Notes: generated by a model from the sequence alone, not told the origin. Shown: positions 29,243 through 40,053, counted from the stretch's first letter. The stretch: 64,000 bases of DNA from Flavobacteriales bacterium UBA4466 (GCA_905182335.1 CAJJBE010000004.1:248001-312000); one strand, 5' to 3'. Program-made: numbers and translations.

Positions 29243-30025
29243 ATGGAATTATCAGGCAAGCATGCTATTGTATGTGGGAGTACTCAAGGGATTGGTTTTG
29301 AAACAGCTAAATTGATGGCTAAACGAGGAGCTAAAATAACACTCGCAGCTAGAAATGAAGATAAATTGCAAAAGACACTTTTAAACCTTGAGCGTCATGA
29401 CGGAGTCAAGCATGATTACATAGTTGCTGATTTTTCTCAGCCAGAATTGTTGAAGTCAATAATTTCAGAATACGTTAATTTAGGTAACACGCCCCACATT
29501 CTAGTTAATAATACAGGAGGTCCAAAAGGAGGTCCAATTATCGATGCTGATATCTCTGAGTTTACAAATACATTCAATCAACATCTGATTTGTAATCATA
29601 TTCTTGTACAGACTTTGTATAAAGGCATGGCTAATCAAAACTACGGTAGAGTAATTAATATCATTTCAACAAGTGTAAAACAGCCATTGAATGGACTTGG
29701 AGTATCTAATACTATTCGTGGTGCTGTCGCAACTTGGGGCAAAACTCTAGCGAATGAGCTAGGTCATTTAAATATTACGGTAAATAATGTTCTTCCAGGC
29801 GCAACGAATACAAGCCGTTTGAATGATATTGCTAATGCTAAATCACAGAAAACGAATCAAGGAGTGGATGAAATATTTGCGGATATGGCAAAGCAATCGC
29901 CAATGCAAAGAATAGCAGAGCCTTCTGAAGTTGCGGAAGCAATTGCCTTTTTAGCATCGCCGAGAGCTTCCTATATTAATGGAATTAATGTTCCAGTTGA
30001 CGGTGGTAGAACAAAATCACTTTAA
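29243..30025 (+). CDS. SDR family oxidoreductase with altered catalytic Tyr/Lys
   Basis: A 260-residue classical SDR. The cofactor loop is intact (VCGSTQGIGFE), as are the NNTGG segment and the C-terminal NGINVPVDGGR. The catalytic YxxxK motif is replaced: aligning the flanking GKTLANEL helix shows Ser in place of Tyr and Arg in place of Lys (GVSNTIRGAV). This pattern recurs in a known FabG-like branch, so the gene is intact, but its chemistry may differ from that of standard ketoreductases. It stands alone on the plus strand next to the adhesin genes. A tiny lipoprotein frame begins one base after its stop. Confidence 0.88.
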   Translation: MELSGKHAIVCGSTQGIGFETAKLMAKRGAKITLAARNEDKLQKTLLNLERHDGVKHDYIVADFSQPELLKSIISEYVNLGNTPHILVNNTGGPKGGPIIDADISEFTNTFNQHLICNHILVQTLYKGMANQNYGRVINIISTSVKQPLNGLGVSNTIRGAVATWGKTLANELGHLNITVNNVLPGATNTSRLNDIANAKSQKTNQGVDEIFADMAKQSPMQRIAEPSEVAEAIAFLASPRASYINGINVPVDGGRTKSL

Positions 30026-30026
30026 T

Positions 30027-30143
30027 TTGAAATTCGTTGTCTTTTTGATTTTAGCTGTTTTGTTTTCTTGCTCAATAAGAGCAGACAAAACAATTCAAGT
30101 GAAGAGTACAGGTTTTTTCTTAGATTCTATTCTTTATAAGTAA
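30027..30143 (+). CDS. Tiny predicted lipoprotein (38 residues)
   Basis: A TTG start lies one base after the SDR stop codon and opens a 38-residue frame ending at TAA 30143. The N-terminus KFVVFLILAVLFSC is a compact lipoprotein signal with Cys at the lipobox, which would leave a mature peptide of only about 24 residues (CSIRADKTIQ...LYK). A longer frame from ATG 29988 exists, but it buries the signal. It is recognised only by its signal pattern and position. It could be translationally coupled to the SDR, or be chance. No family is known to me. Confidence 0.5.
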   Translation: MKFVVFLILAVLFSCSIRADKTIQVKSTGFFLDSILYK

Positions 30144-30177
30144 TGGTAAGAAGTTGTTTAACATCCATGGAGGGCTG

Positions 30178-30369
30178 ATGATAAATTCTAATAACGAGAA
30201 ATTTTCAATTGTACTTAATCGAAACCCATTTTCTCAAAAAGAGCATATTATTCTTAGTCCCAGTTTTGATTTTCTAGAGGAAAAAGAAAAAGTTGAGTGT
30301 AAAGTGTGTGTTAATAATGATAGTCTAATTGTTTTTTGGGAGAATATGGCTAATTCTCTTAGGGTGTGA
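30178..30369 (+). CDS. Small hypothetical protein (63 residues)
   Basis: An ATG preceded by a GGAGGG stretch (a good Shine-Dalgarno match) opens a 63-residue frame beginning MINSNNEKFS and ending ENMANSLRV. The composition is ordinary for a soluble protein, with a CKVC pair. It lies in the same direction as the SDR and the tiny lipoprotein, and ends 14 bases before the convergent gene. I recognise no family. It fills the otherwise empty gap, but it could be spurious. Confidence 0.35.
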   Translation: MINSNNEKFSIVLNRNPFSQKEHIILSPSFDFLEEKEKVECKVCVNNDSLIVFWENMANSLRV

Positions 30370-30382
30370 AATCCGTTAGATT

Positions 30383-32761
30383 CTATTTTATAACATTAAT
30401 ATGCCCTATAATTCTTTTGTCTCTTCCAGAGTTAGTTACAAAGTTGATTTTATACGGATATGCCCCATCGTTAACGATAATACCATTATAAGTCCCATCC
30501 CAGATAAACTTAGGGTCAAATACTTCAAATATAAGTTCTCCCCAACGGTTGTAGATTTGTATTTCAACTTCTTTGATTCCAATAGTAGATATTCTAAAGT
30601 CATTGTTTAATCGGTCTCCATCCGGAGTAAATGTATTAGGAACATAAATATACCATTCTTCTTCAATATTAATTGGCTTTATAATAGTATCACGACATCC
30701 TTTATCATCAATGGCAATTAGTGTTATATAGTAAATTCCTGGCTCGTCGTATGTGTTATTTGGGTGAACAAGAGTTGAATTATGCCCATCCCCAAAAGTC
30801 CATTCGTACGTTTCTGCACTTAAGGAGTTGTTCTGAAATGTTATTGGTAGATTATTGAAAAAAACATTGCTAGTCGCTTCAAAACCGGCAGTAGGTTTTA
30901 CTACGACAACCTGACTATTTCCTTCCACAGTGAAAGTCTGGCATTCATCAGAAACACTGACTGTATATATTGTTGTTTGAAATGGATTAACCCAAATAGT
31001 AGGGCTTGTCTCTCCATTATGAAGCCAATTGTAAAAGTACTGACCGTATCCACCGACAGCTGAAACTGATATTTCAATAGAATCTCCAGGGCAGATCTCA
31101 ATAGATGGGCTCAATGTCAAAACCAGTGGAGGGCTTAATACAGTGTATAAAACCTCTGCACTTGTTATGCTTCCGCAAAAATCAGTCACTTCTATCGTGT
31201 AAGTTGTTGTTGTCGAAGGTATAGCGTTGTATGTGTCGTTTATCCCAATAGTTGCGTTAAAATTAGAAGACCAATTATATGTGTAAGGAGGTGTTCCTCC
31301 TGTTACATTTGACTCTAGTAAAGCAGGAACATAGGGACAAATATCAATTACATCTACTGTTTCGTTTATAGTCAAAGGCAGGATAACTGGAACGTCCACA
31401 ATGTAAGTCGCAGATATAGGTTGGGATAAGCAATCATCAATAACACTAATATTGTATGGGGTTGATGCGATAGGGGCTACAAATATACTTTGTGTTGTTT
31501 CACCTGTACTCCATACATAAGAATATGGTGAAGCTCCGCCAATAACGGTAGCGGTTATTTCAATTTCTTCTCCGGGGCAAGTTACTTCAGGTCCATTAAT
31601 TACAACCTCTACGGGATCAATGTCTTGTATGAATAAATTAAGCGTTTGTGAAGTCTCGTTACCACAGTTGTCCGTGAATAAAAATTCTAAATCGAGAGAT
31701 TCTTGCCCTTCAGTGACGCCATCTTGAAAGGCATCAAATGAAAACTGAGCAGTTGGTGAACCTGAAGCAAATGTTATGGTAGGAGGAATATTATCGTAAT
31801 CGACACCTTCAATTGCACTTCCCGATACTGTAATTGGAACCACCATTGTACTCGAGAGGTTGCAACTTGTACGCTCAAGAGTCAATGTGGTAGACACACA
31901 TCCTTCTGCAATAATATCGGGATTGTTAAATAAATTATTTGATAATGTATGTTCTATATCAACAGGAGATGAACCAACAAAACTGTTTGCCTCTAGAAAT
32001 ATTCCTGAATCCCAAACACCATCTCCAACATCTGCGATTGCCATTTTTAAATGATATACCGTATTACATTCAACAACTGCAAATGCAGTTAGTTTTTTGG
32101 TGAATCCATCATATTGAATTGTAGACCCATTTATGTTGTTTACGTAATATTGAGCGTTAACAGCAGGGTAGCTATTACCTGAAACATTTACGCCACTTGG
32201 ATGAATATTGTCAATAGAAACAACACCACCACCATTTGGTAGAATCGCAATATTTTGTGTTCCGCCAGGTATTCCAGGTCCTGAAATAAAGAAGGCGAAA
32301 ATATCATTCACGTTTTCATAGACATATTCTGGATATTCTTCTGAGGCGAAAACATAATTAAACTGAACTGTATCCGAACACGTTTCAAAGTCAAACTCTA
32401 AAACCGCAGCGTTAAATGTCTGCCCCCCTGCTAATGCCCCTAATTGTCCATCTCCAACTACTCCATTGTCAATCCCAGTACCGGGTGAGTTGTTAGGACC
32501 ATGCGGGCCATCGACCGTGTTTTGAACTGTGCCAGTTGTCATTATTATTCCACTATTTATCCCCAGATTCGTTCCGGCTGCAGTGAAACTACCAATAGCT
32601 TGTGCTGAGCCTGAATAAGTGACATTTGAAATGGTAACGCCTGTGCCATTTAGAATGTTTTGTACTAATACATTTGGACTCATTGATATATTAGTCACCA
32701 ATTGGCCAATAACCGTAATTGGGGCTAGAATTATAAATAATATGAGTTGAAAATACTTCAC
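30383..32761 (-). CDS. Choice-of-anchor L domain / PKD protein with T9SS type B sorting domain
   Basis: A 792-residue secreted protein with a signal peptide (YFQLILFIILAPITVIGQ). The N-terminal about 250 residues match the choice-of-anchor L domain (NVLVQNILNGTGVTISNV, IMTTGTVQN, FNYVFASEEYPEYV). A Calx-beta-like segment (VEGVDYDNIPPTITF-type) and Ig/SprB-like modules follow (ATVIGGASPYSYVWSTG). A PKD domain (YEWTFGDGHNST) precedes the type B sorting domain (YVPNTFTPDGDRLNNDF, YNRWGELIF). It is likely a surface adhesin or structural protein secreted by T9SS. It is a single gene with its own 5' gap of 144 bp to the divergent M23 peptidase. Confidence 0.9.
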   Translation of the reverse strand: MKYFQLILFIILAPITVIGQLVTNISMSPNVLVQNILNGTGVTISNVTYSGSAQAIGSFTAAGTNLGINSGIIMTTGTVQNTVDGPHGPNNSPGTGIDNGVVGDGQLGALAGGQTFNAAVLEFDFETCSDTVQFNYVFASEEYPEYVYENVNDIFAFFISGPGIPGGTQNIAILPNGGGVVSIDNIHPSGVNVSGNSYPAVNAQYYVNNINGSTIQYDGFTKKLTAFAVVECNTVYHLKMAIADVGDGVWDSGIFLEANSFVGSSPVDIEHTLSNNLFNNPDIIAEGCVSTTLTLERTSCNLSSTMVVPITVSGSAIEGVDYDNIPPTITFASGSPTAQFSFDAFQDGVTEGQESLDLEFLFTDNCGNETSQTLNLFIQDIDPVEVVINGPEVTCPGEEIEITATVIGGASPYSYVWSTGETTQSIFVAPIASTPYNISVIDDCLSQPISATYIVDVPVILPLTINETVDVIDICPYVPALLESNVTGGTPPYTYNWSSNFNATIGINDTYNAIPSTTTTYTIEVTDFCGSITSAEVLYTVLSPPLVLTLSPSIEICPGDSIEISVSAVGGYGQYFYNWLHNGETSPTIWVNPFQTTIYTVSVSDECQTFTVEGNSQVVVVKPTAGFEATSNVFFNNLPITFQNNSLSAETYEWTFGDGHNSTLVHPNNTYDEPGIYYITLIAIDDKGCRDTIIKPINIEEEWYIYVPNTFTPDGDRLNNDFRISTIGIKEVEIQIYNRWGELIFEVFDPKFIWDGTYNGIIVNDGAYPYKINFVTNSGRDKRIIGHINVIK

Positions 32762-32905
32762 TTGTAGCTATTAGACGTAAAATTAATTAAAGAGTTTACT
32801 TTGAGGTATCAATTTTAGGTTAAACCATAGAATTAATAATAGCCTAATGAATAAAAATGCCGTATATTTTGGAGGTAAGGGATAAATTACCATACTTTGT
32901 GAAGT

Positions 32906-33751
32906 ATGCAGAAGCTAAAATTATTTCTTTCTAGGTTGGGTAAAAACCTAAAATTTTCAATTATAAATCCAGATACTTTTAAGGAGGTTTTCAGCTTTAA
33001 TAGTAATTTGATTCGTGTGTTTAGCTTGACATTAATTTTACTTTTAGCCACCATGCTACTTTTTATCTCCTTTCTTGGTGGATTTGATTCGTTTTTTCGC
33101 AGTATAGAAATGTCCGCGGAACGCGATCAATTAGAAAGCCAAAGCGAACAGCTAAATGAGCTTTATTCTAAAATGGAGTCTCAAGAAAAATATATTAACA
33201 ATATCAAAAACATTTTGAATAATGAAACCCAAAATGGACTTGCCTCGGACACTTCAAATATTAAGTTAATAGAAGTAGACATTTCAGCAATGGTATTAAA
33301 ACAGACGGCGTCTGAAAAAGCATTATCAAAAAAGGTTAAAGATGACATGTCTACAGGTTTTTCTGAGGTTAATAAAGCGATAGTTTATTTTGGAAGCCCG
33401 GCAGTTGGATTTGTGAGTCAGGATTTCAATGTTAAAAACCATCCTGGTGTCGATGTAGTAACGGAAAAAGACCAAGTCGTAAAGTCTTGTTTAGCAGGGA
33501 CAGTAGTTTACGCTGGGTTCACCCGGAAAGATGGTCATATTGTTATTGTTGAGCATCAAGAGGGATATATTTCTATTTATAAACATAACAAGCGTGTGCT
33601 TAAAAAGATTGGGGCAAAAGTACAATTAGGTGATCCAATTTCTATTGTTGGCAATACAGGAGAGAATTCTGACGGTCCTCACTTGCATTTTGAATTATGG
33701 CATGATCAGAAAGCGGTTAACCCAGAAGAGTATTTGTCTTTTAAACATTAA
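32906..33751 (+). CDS. Membrane-anchored M23 family peptidase (LytM/NlpD-type)
   Basis: A 281-residue protein with one N-terminal membrane helix (about 34-57). A coiled-coil stretch (about 70-110) precedes the C-terminal M23 domain. The zinc ligands are in place: HPGVD (HxxxD) and HLHFELW, along with the GNTGENSDGPH segment. It is therefore predicted to be active against peptidoglycan cross-bridges in the periplasm, shaping or dividing the wall, unlike the degenerate EnvC/NlpD activators. Its end overlaps the convergent ABC transporter gene by 11 bases. Confidence 0.93.
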   Translation: MQKLKLFLSRLGKNLKFSIINPDTFKEVFSFNSNLIRVFSLTLILLLATMLLFISFLGGFDSFFRSIEMSAERDQLESQSEQLNELYSKMESQEKYINNIKNILNNETQNGLASDTSNIKLIEVDISAMVLKQTASEKALSKKVKDDMSTGFSEVNKAIVYFGSPAVGFVSQDFNVKNHPGVDVVTEKDQVVKSCLAGTVVYAGFTRKDGHIVIVEHQEGYISIYKHNKRVLKKIGAKVQLGDPISIVGNTGENSDGPHLHFELWHDQKAVNPEEYLSFKH

Positions 33752-35579
33752 TCCCTTGCAGAGAAGATAGGTTGTGATATATTCCTTTTATCTCCATCAA
33801 CTCATCGTGTGTTCCTTGTTCCTTGATTTCTCCTTTTGAAAGAACAATAATATTGTCGGCTTTCTTTATGGTGCTTAATCGATGAGCAATAACGAGACTG
33901 GTTCTGTTTTTCATTAGGTTTTCCAATGCTTCTTGGACTAACTTTTCGGATTCAGTATCTAATGCAGACGTTGCTTCATCTAATATAAGTATGGCAGGAT
34001 TTTTCAGAATAGCCCTAGCAATACTTATGCGTTGCTTTTGGCCGCCAGACAATTTGTTTCCACGTTCTCCAATATTTGTATTGTAGCCGTTCTCGAGTTC
34101 TGAGATAAAGTTATGCGCATTGGCAATTTTAGCCGCATTTTCAATCTCTTCGTCTGTTGCACTTGTCATGCCGAATGCAATATTTTCTTTTACTGAAGTA
34201 TTAAAAAGAATTGATTCTTGAGAAACAATTCCGATATGATTTCTTAAATCGGTAATTGAAGCTTCTTTAATGTTGATTCCATCATACATGATTTTACCTT
34301 TTTGTATATCATAAAACCTTGGTAATAAATCTGCAATGGTTGATTTACCACTTCCAGACTCACCAACTAGAGCAATTGTTTTTCCCGCAGGAATTTCAAA
34401 AGAAATTTCTTTTAGCACTGGCTCATCACTATAAGAGAAAGCGATGTTTTGATATTTGATTGATTCTTTTAACCTTGAAAGTTTAATAGGATTTTCAGTC
34501 TCATAAATCTTTTCGTCGGCATTAATAATTTCATTGATTCTATCTTGTGAAGCACTTGACTTATTCATATTAGCAATCGATTTAGCTATGTTTGAAATAG
34601 GTCTCGTTATCTGAGAAAAGATTAAAATAAAACCTAAAAACTGAGGTCCTGTTAAACTACTTCCAGTAGAAGGGGCTAGAACAAGAACTCCCCCATACCA
34701 AACAATTACCAGCATAACGAGTGTTACAATCAATTCGTTTAGGGGTGATGAGAGATCTCTTTTTCTAAATGCTTTTGTAATTAATTTTTGGTGCTTTAAA
34801 TTTTCATAACGAAATGCTTTAATAATTGAAGGACCTGCATTGAATGCCTTGATGATGCGAATTCCGTTCAAACCTTCATCCATTGATGAGTAGAGTGTTC
34901 CCATTTGCTCTTGACCCTGTTTGGCTGTTCGCTTTAAACTCTTTCCAATTACTACAATAATCAAAGCTACAAAAGGAAGGAGGATTAGTGAGAACATTGT
35001 CAAGCTTGGGCTCCAGTAGATTAATACGGCAAGGTTAATAGCAATAGCAATTGGCTCTCTGAAAAACAATTCTAGCATCGAAACAACTGCAATTTCTATT
35101 TCGCCAACATCACTTTGCATTCTTGAGATTAAATCACCCTTTCGCTCATCTGTATAATATGAAATAGGAAGGCGCATTGCTTTTTCGAAAATAGAATTTC
35201 GAACATCTCGTAATACGGACATCCTCAATTGGGACTGAAACCAAATAGCAATATAACGAAAAGCAGTTTTCCCGAAAAACGCAATCCCAATAGATAGACA
35301 GGCAAGGAATAAGGCTGCCTTTGGATCACTTTGGGCGAGCGTGTGTATCTGATAATCAAACACTTCTGATTGATACTTAAAATATTGTATAAATCCTTCC
35401 TGTTGAATAGGCATGGATACAACCTTATCAGGTTCAGTGAATATTATTTGTAAGAACGGGACAAATAAAGCTAATGAAATCAGGTTGAAAATTACATATA
35501 GTATATTGAATAATATAACTAAAAACGCAATGCCTTTGTACTTAAATGTATAGCGATATATTTCTAAAATTCCTTTCAT
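33741..35579 (-). CDS. ABC exporter, fused permease and ATPase (MsbA-like)
   Basis: A 612-residue half-transporter. Six membrane helices occupy the first about 330 residues, followed by a complete nucleotide-binding domain. Walker A (GESGSGKST), Q loop, signature (LSGGQKQRISIARA), Walker B (ILILDEATSALD) and H loop (IAHRLSTIKKAD) are all present. Homodimers of this type flip lipid A or other lipids, or export drugs; the lipid-flippase role is inferred from family resemblance and from the surrounding envelope genes. It is convergent with the M23 gene and divergent from rbfA, 72 bp away. Confidence 0.92.
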   Translation of the reverse strand: MKGILEIYRYTFKYKGIAFLVILFNILYVIFNLISLALFVPFLQIIFTEPDKVVSMPIQQEGFIQYFKYQSEVFDYQIHTLAQSDPKAALFLACLSIGIAFFGKTAFRYIAIWFQSQLRMSVLRDVRNSIFEKAMRLPISYYTDERKGDLISRMQSDVGEIEIAVVSMLELFFREPIAIAINLAVLIYWSPSLTMFSLILLPFVALIIVVIGKSLKRTAKQGQEQMGTLYSSMDEGLNGIRIIKAFNAGPSIIKAFRYENLKHQKLITKAFRKRDLSSPLNELIVTLVMLVIVWYGGVLVLAPSTGSSLTGPQFLGFILIFSQITRPISNIAKSIANMNKSSASQDRINEIINADEKIYETENPIKLSRLKESIKYQNIAFSYSDEPVLKEISFEIPAGKTIALVGESGSGKSTIADLLPRFYDIQKGKIMYDGINIKEASITDLRNHIGIVSQESILFNTSVKENIAFGMTSATDEEIENAAKIANAHNFISELENGYNTNIGERGNKLSGGQKQRISIARAILKNPAILILDEATSALDTESEKLVQEALENLMKNRTSLVIAHRLSTIKKADNIIVLSKGEIKEQGTHDELMEIKGIYHNLSSLQGINV

Positions 35580-35651
35580 TTAATGCACAAAGATAAGTTT
35601 TGTTTTACTAGGTGTATGAAAACCGCGATAACAATTCTTACTTTTACATTT

Positions 35652-35990
35652 ATGAGTACAATAAGACAAAGTAGAATAGAAGGTGTTATTCAGGAAGAGT
35701 TATCTATGCTTTTTCAGCGCAACGCGCGTGATCTATGCCTAGGCGCAATGGTTACAGTTACAATTGTCAGAGTGTCTCCCGATCTCTCAAGCGCAAAATG
35801 TTACTTGAGTATTTTTGCTGGCCCTCCCAAGGATGAAGTGCTTAAAAACGTTGAATTGAATGCAGCTAGAATTCGTGGTGATGTTGGGCGTAGGCTAAAA
35901 AATATGAAGCACATCCCGTCATTATCTTTTTATATTGATGATTCATTGGATTATGCTACAAAAATTAATGAATTACTTAAAAAAGGATAG
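35652..35990 (+). CDS. rbfA: Ribosome-binding factor A
   Basis: About 112 residues from ATG 35652 (MSTIRQSRIEGVIQEELS), which matches the usual RbfA start. An upstream in-frame ATG at 35583 adds 23 unlikely residues. The KH-like fold region VTIVRVSPDLSSAKCYLSIF and the LNAARIRGDVGRRL helix are typical. RbfA binds the 30S subunit and helps mature the 16S rRNA 5' end, with a role in cold adaptation. Its TAG stop is followed two bases later by the proposed AUU start of the permease gene. Confidence 0.93.
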   Translation: MSTIRQSRIEGVIQEELSMLFQRNARDLCLGAMVTVTIVRVSPDLSSAKCYLSIFAGPPKDEVLKNVELNAARIRGDVGRRLKNMKHIPSLSFYIDDSLDYATKINELLKKG

Positions 35991-35992
35991 TT

Positions 35993-37207
35993 ATTAACGT
36001 TTCATTCTTTATAGCGTGTCGATATCTTTCTGCAAAACGGAAGAAGAATGTCATTAATCTAATTACACAAATCTCTGTAATTGGAATTGCTGCGATTACC
36101 GCGGCGTTAATAATATTACTTTCTGCCTTTAATGGTATTGAGGTAATGATCGAGAAGTTGTATTCTGAATACGATTCTGATATTACAATTCGTGCAGAGG
36201 TTGGAAAAACATTTAATGAAAATAGATTAGATCTCATATCGATAGGTCAGATTAATGGAGTCGTTCAGGTCTCAAGAGCTCTAGAAGAAGTTGTGATATT
36301 AAAGCATGAACAAAAATGGTCTAATGCTAGTTTAGTTGGTGTAGATTCTACTTTTCTGAAAATGTCAGGTATGATAGATCACATGGTCGATGGAGGTAAT
36401 TATTTAAGATTAGATGGAAGTCAATACGGTCTTATAGGAGCGTCCTTGTTAGACAAGTTAGATGGATATATCCCAGAAAACATTGGTCATGAGTCATTAG
36501 TTTGTTATGTCCCTAAGCGAAATGCTAAAATCCGACTTGGCAAGAGTCCGTTTAAAACAGAAATAATTAAAGTTGCAGGACGGTTCAACTTCAACCGAGA
36601 GGTGAATGCACAGTCTTTCATTGTACCGCTAGATTTAGCAAGAGTTATGATGGATTATACGAACCAAATTTCCGCTTTATATATCGACTGCTCTGAAGAT
36701 GTTAATAAAGAGCACGTCAAAAGTGATTTAAAAGATCTAATGGGTGATGGTTTTATTGTAAAATCGAACTACGAAAAAAATGAGCTTATTTATAAGACAA
36801 GTAAATCTGAGAAGGTTATAGTGCTTGTAATATTGCTGTTTATTTTCATTCTTGCCGCATTTAATCTTGTTGCCTCGTTAACAATGTTGTTTGTTGAGAA
36901 ATTAGACAATGTCAAAACGATGCTTAGCTATGGAGCTAGACGTCAGTTTATCTTTAAAATATTCTTCTTTGAAGGTTTACTAATTGCTGGTAAAGGAATT
37001 GTTATCGGGACCATTGTTGGTTATGGAATCTGTTTTCTTCAGATGTACTTCAGTGTCGTCACAATACCAAATTCTGGAAGTGAAGCATTTCCGATGAGCG
37101 TTTCATTCTCAGATGGTATTATGATTTTATCATTGGTTTCGGTCTTGAGTGCTATCTTCACATTTATGCCTGTTAAATACTTGATTCGCAAAAACATCAA
37201 GGGTTAA
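35993..37207 (+). CDS. FtsX/LolE-like ABC transporter permease, probable AUU start
   Basis: About 404 residues. The first ATG in this frame (36146) would remove a strongly conserved N-terminal part: SFFIACRYLSAKRKKNVINL, then a membrane helix and LSAFNGIE. That part is open back to a stop at 35978-35980 but contains no ATG, GTG or TTG. ATT at 35993, with AAGGA at 35983-35987 upstream, gives MNVSFFIACRY, the expected LolC/E-type N-terminus. Three further membrane helices lie near the C-terminus after a large periplasmic MacB-like domain. It should act with an ATPase encoded elsewhere, probably in lipoprotein release. It directly follows rbfA, two bases after its stop. Confidence 0.85.
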   Translation: MNVSFFIACRYLSAKRKKNVINLITQISVIGIAAITAALIILLSAFNGIEVMIEKLYSEYDSDITIRAEVGKTFNENRLDLISIGQINGVVQVSRALEEVVILKHEQKWSNASLVGVDSTFLKMSGMIDHMVDGGNYLRLDGSQYGLIGASLLDKLDGYIPENIGHESLVCYVPKRNAKIRLGKSPFKTEIIKVAGRFNFNREVNAQSFIVPLDLARVMMDYTNQISALYIDCSEDVNKEHVKSDLKDLMGDGFIVKSNYEKNELIYKTSKSEKVIVLVILLFIFILAAFNLVASLTMLFVEKLDNVKTMLSYGARRQFIFKIFFFEGLLIAGKGIVIGTIVGYGICFLQMYFSVVTIPNSGSEAFPMSVSFSDGIMILSLVSVLSAIFTFMPVKYLIRKNIKG

Positions 37208-37273
37208 TCAAGCTCTAAATCTAAGGTTGTTTATAAAAAACATAAATTCAATTTACTTTTTTCACTTTTTCTG

Positions 37274-37304
37274 TTGACTAATTGATGTAAAAACCATATA
37301 TTTG
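37274..37304 (+). promoter_or_regulatory. Bacteroidota-type promoter of atpDC
   Basis: TTG at 37274-37276 and TATATTTG at 37297-37304, spaced by 20 bases, match the Bacteroidota sigma-ABfr consensus (TTG - 19/20 - TAnnTTTG). The predicted transcript starts near 37311 and has a leader of about 35 bases before the atpD ATG at 37346. Confidence 0.75.
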
Positions 37305-37324
37305 CGCCAAAATTGACAAGTTAA

Positions 37325-38851
<1,527 letters not shown>

Positions 38852-38871
38852 TAAGAATAAAAGGCATAGTT

Positions 38872-39162
38872 ATGCAATTAGAAATAATAACACCCGAGGC
38901 AAAAGTATTTTCTGGAGAAGCTGAAGCTGTTCAATTTCCCGGACTAGATGGCTGTTTTCAGGTTTTAAGTGATCACTCTGCAATTATATCAGCACTATCT
39001 AAAGGGGAAGTTAAGGTTAACTTAACAAGCGTTTTTGAGCAAACTGACGATTCTAGTGAATTGATTAAAACTGATAAATCGGATAAGAAAGTTATTCGTA
39101 TTGAGATTAAAGGTGGGGTAATGGAAATGTTAAATAATAAAGTCATTGTTCTTGCTGAATAA
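38872..39162 (+). CDS. atpC: F1Fo ATP synthase subunit epsilon (short form)
   Basis: A 96-residue protein holding the N-terminal beta-sandwich of the epsilon subunit (LEIITPEAKVFSGEAEAVQFPGLDG, FQVLSDHSAIISAL). The C-terminal two-helix arm of full-length epsilon (about 135 residues) is missing, as in many Bacteroidota. The subunit links the gamma shaft to the c-ring. Without the arm, the helix-based inhibition of ATP hydrolysis should not operate. It is cotranscribed with atpD and ends just before a strong terminator. Confidence 0.95.
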   Translation: MQLEIITPEAKVFSGEAEAVQFPGLDGCFQVLSDHSAIISALSKGEVKVNLTSVFEQTDDSSELIKTDKSDKKVIRIEIKGGVMEMLNNKVIVLAE

Positions 39163-39184
39163 CATTAAGTGTTAAAACATTATG

Positions 39185-39220
39185 AAAGAGGGAGGTGGTT
39201 TACTATTTCCCTCTTTTTTT
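39185..39220 (+). terminator. Rho-independent terminator after atpC
   Basis: A nine-base perfect stem AAAGAGGGA / TCCCTCTTT with a 14-base loop runs into a T-tract. It closes the atpDC transcript, 23 bases after the atpC stop. Confidence 0.9.
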
Positions 39221-39303
39221 GTTAAAGTACGTTAAGTCAATGACGAATAAATAGGGGCAAATACGATAGTTTCGTTATTTTCGTTCTTTTTTGAATAAAC
39301 AAA

Positions 39304-40053
39304 ATGAGTATTCTAGATAAGATAGATATTAACAGTACACCTAAACACATTGCTATCATTATGGATGGTAATGGCCGTTGGGCCCAGCAGAAAGGGCACA
39401 ACAGACTGTTTGGTCACAACTTTGGTGTTGAGTCTGTTCGTGAAGTACTTAAAGCTGCTCAAAAAACCAATATTGAGTATTTGACATTATATGCTTTTTC
39501 AACTGAGAATTGGAACCGGCCCAAAGAAGAAGTGGATGGGTTAATGGACCTATTGATTCGTACTATTGGAGGGGAGGTAGAAGAACTACATAAAAGCAAT
39601 GTAAAAATCAGTACTATTGGTGATATCGGAGGATTACCAACTTCTTGTGAAAAAGAATTAATAGACGCATACGAAAAAACAAAAAACAATACGGGAGTGA
39701 ATTTAATTTTAGCCCTGAATTATAGTTCACGCTGGGAATTGACCAATGCGGCAAAAAACATTGCGCTAAAAGTGGAATTAGGTGATATTAAAGTATCTGA
39801 AATCAATGAGCAATCCATAATTAGGGAATTAAGTACGTCAAATATTCCTGATCCAGAGTTATTGATTCGAACAAGTGGTGAACGTCGCGTAAGTAATTTT
39901 TTACTTTGGCAAATTGCATATTCTGAACTCCATTTCACAAATGTACTTTGGCCAGATTTCAAAGCACAAGACTTATACGGCGCAATTTTAGATTATCAAT
40001 CTCGAGAGAGAAGATTTGGAAAGCTTTCAGAACAAATAGATAAAAATTCATGA
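39304..40053 (+). CDS. uppS: Undecaprenyl diphosphate synthase (cis-isoprenyl transferase)
   Basis: A 249-residue enzyme of normal length. The N-terminal signature HIAIIMDGNGRWA holds catalytic Asp21. The TLYAFSTENWNRP motif and the C-terminal RTSGERRVSNFLLWQIAYSE segment are intact. It extends farnesyl diphosphate with isopentenyl units to the C55 lipid carrier used for peptidoglycan and LPS. Its stop overlaps the bamA start by four bases (ATGA), so the two are translationally coupled, a common Bacteroidota arrangement. Confidence 0.98.
   Translation: MSILDKIDINSTPKHIAIIMDGNGRWAQQKGHNRLFGHNFGVESVREVLKAAQKTNIEYLTLYAFSTENWNRPKEEVDGLMDLLIRTIGGEVEELHKSNVKISTIGDIGGLPTSCEKELIDAYEKTKNNTGVNLILALNYSSRWELTNAAKNIALKVELGDIKVSEINEQSIIRELSTSNIPDPELLIRTSGERRVSNFLLWQIAYSELHFTNVLWPDFKAQDLYGAILDYQSRERRFGKLSEQIDKNS

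Noticed and set aside
36146..37207. ATG 36146 as the start of the permease.
   Set aside because: It would delete the conserved N-terminal anchor helix that is clearly encoded upstream in the same frame.
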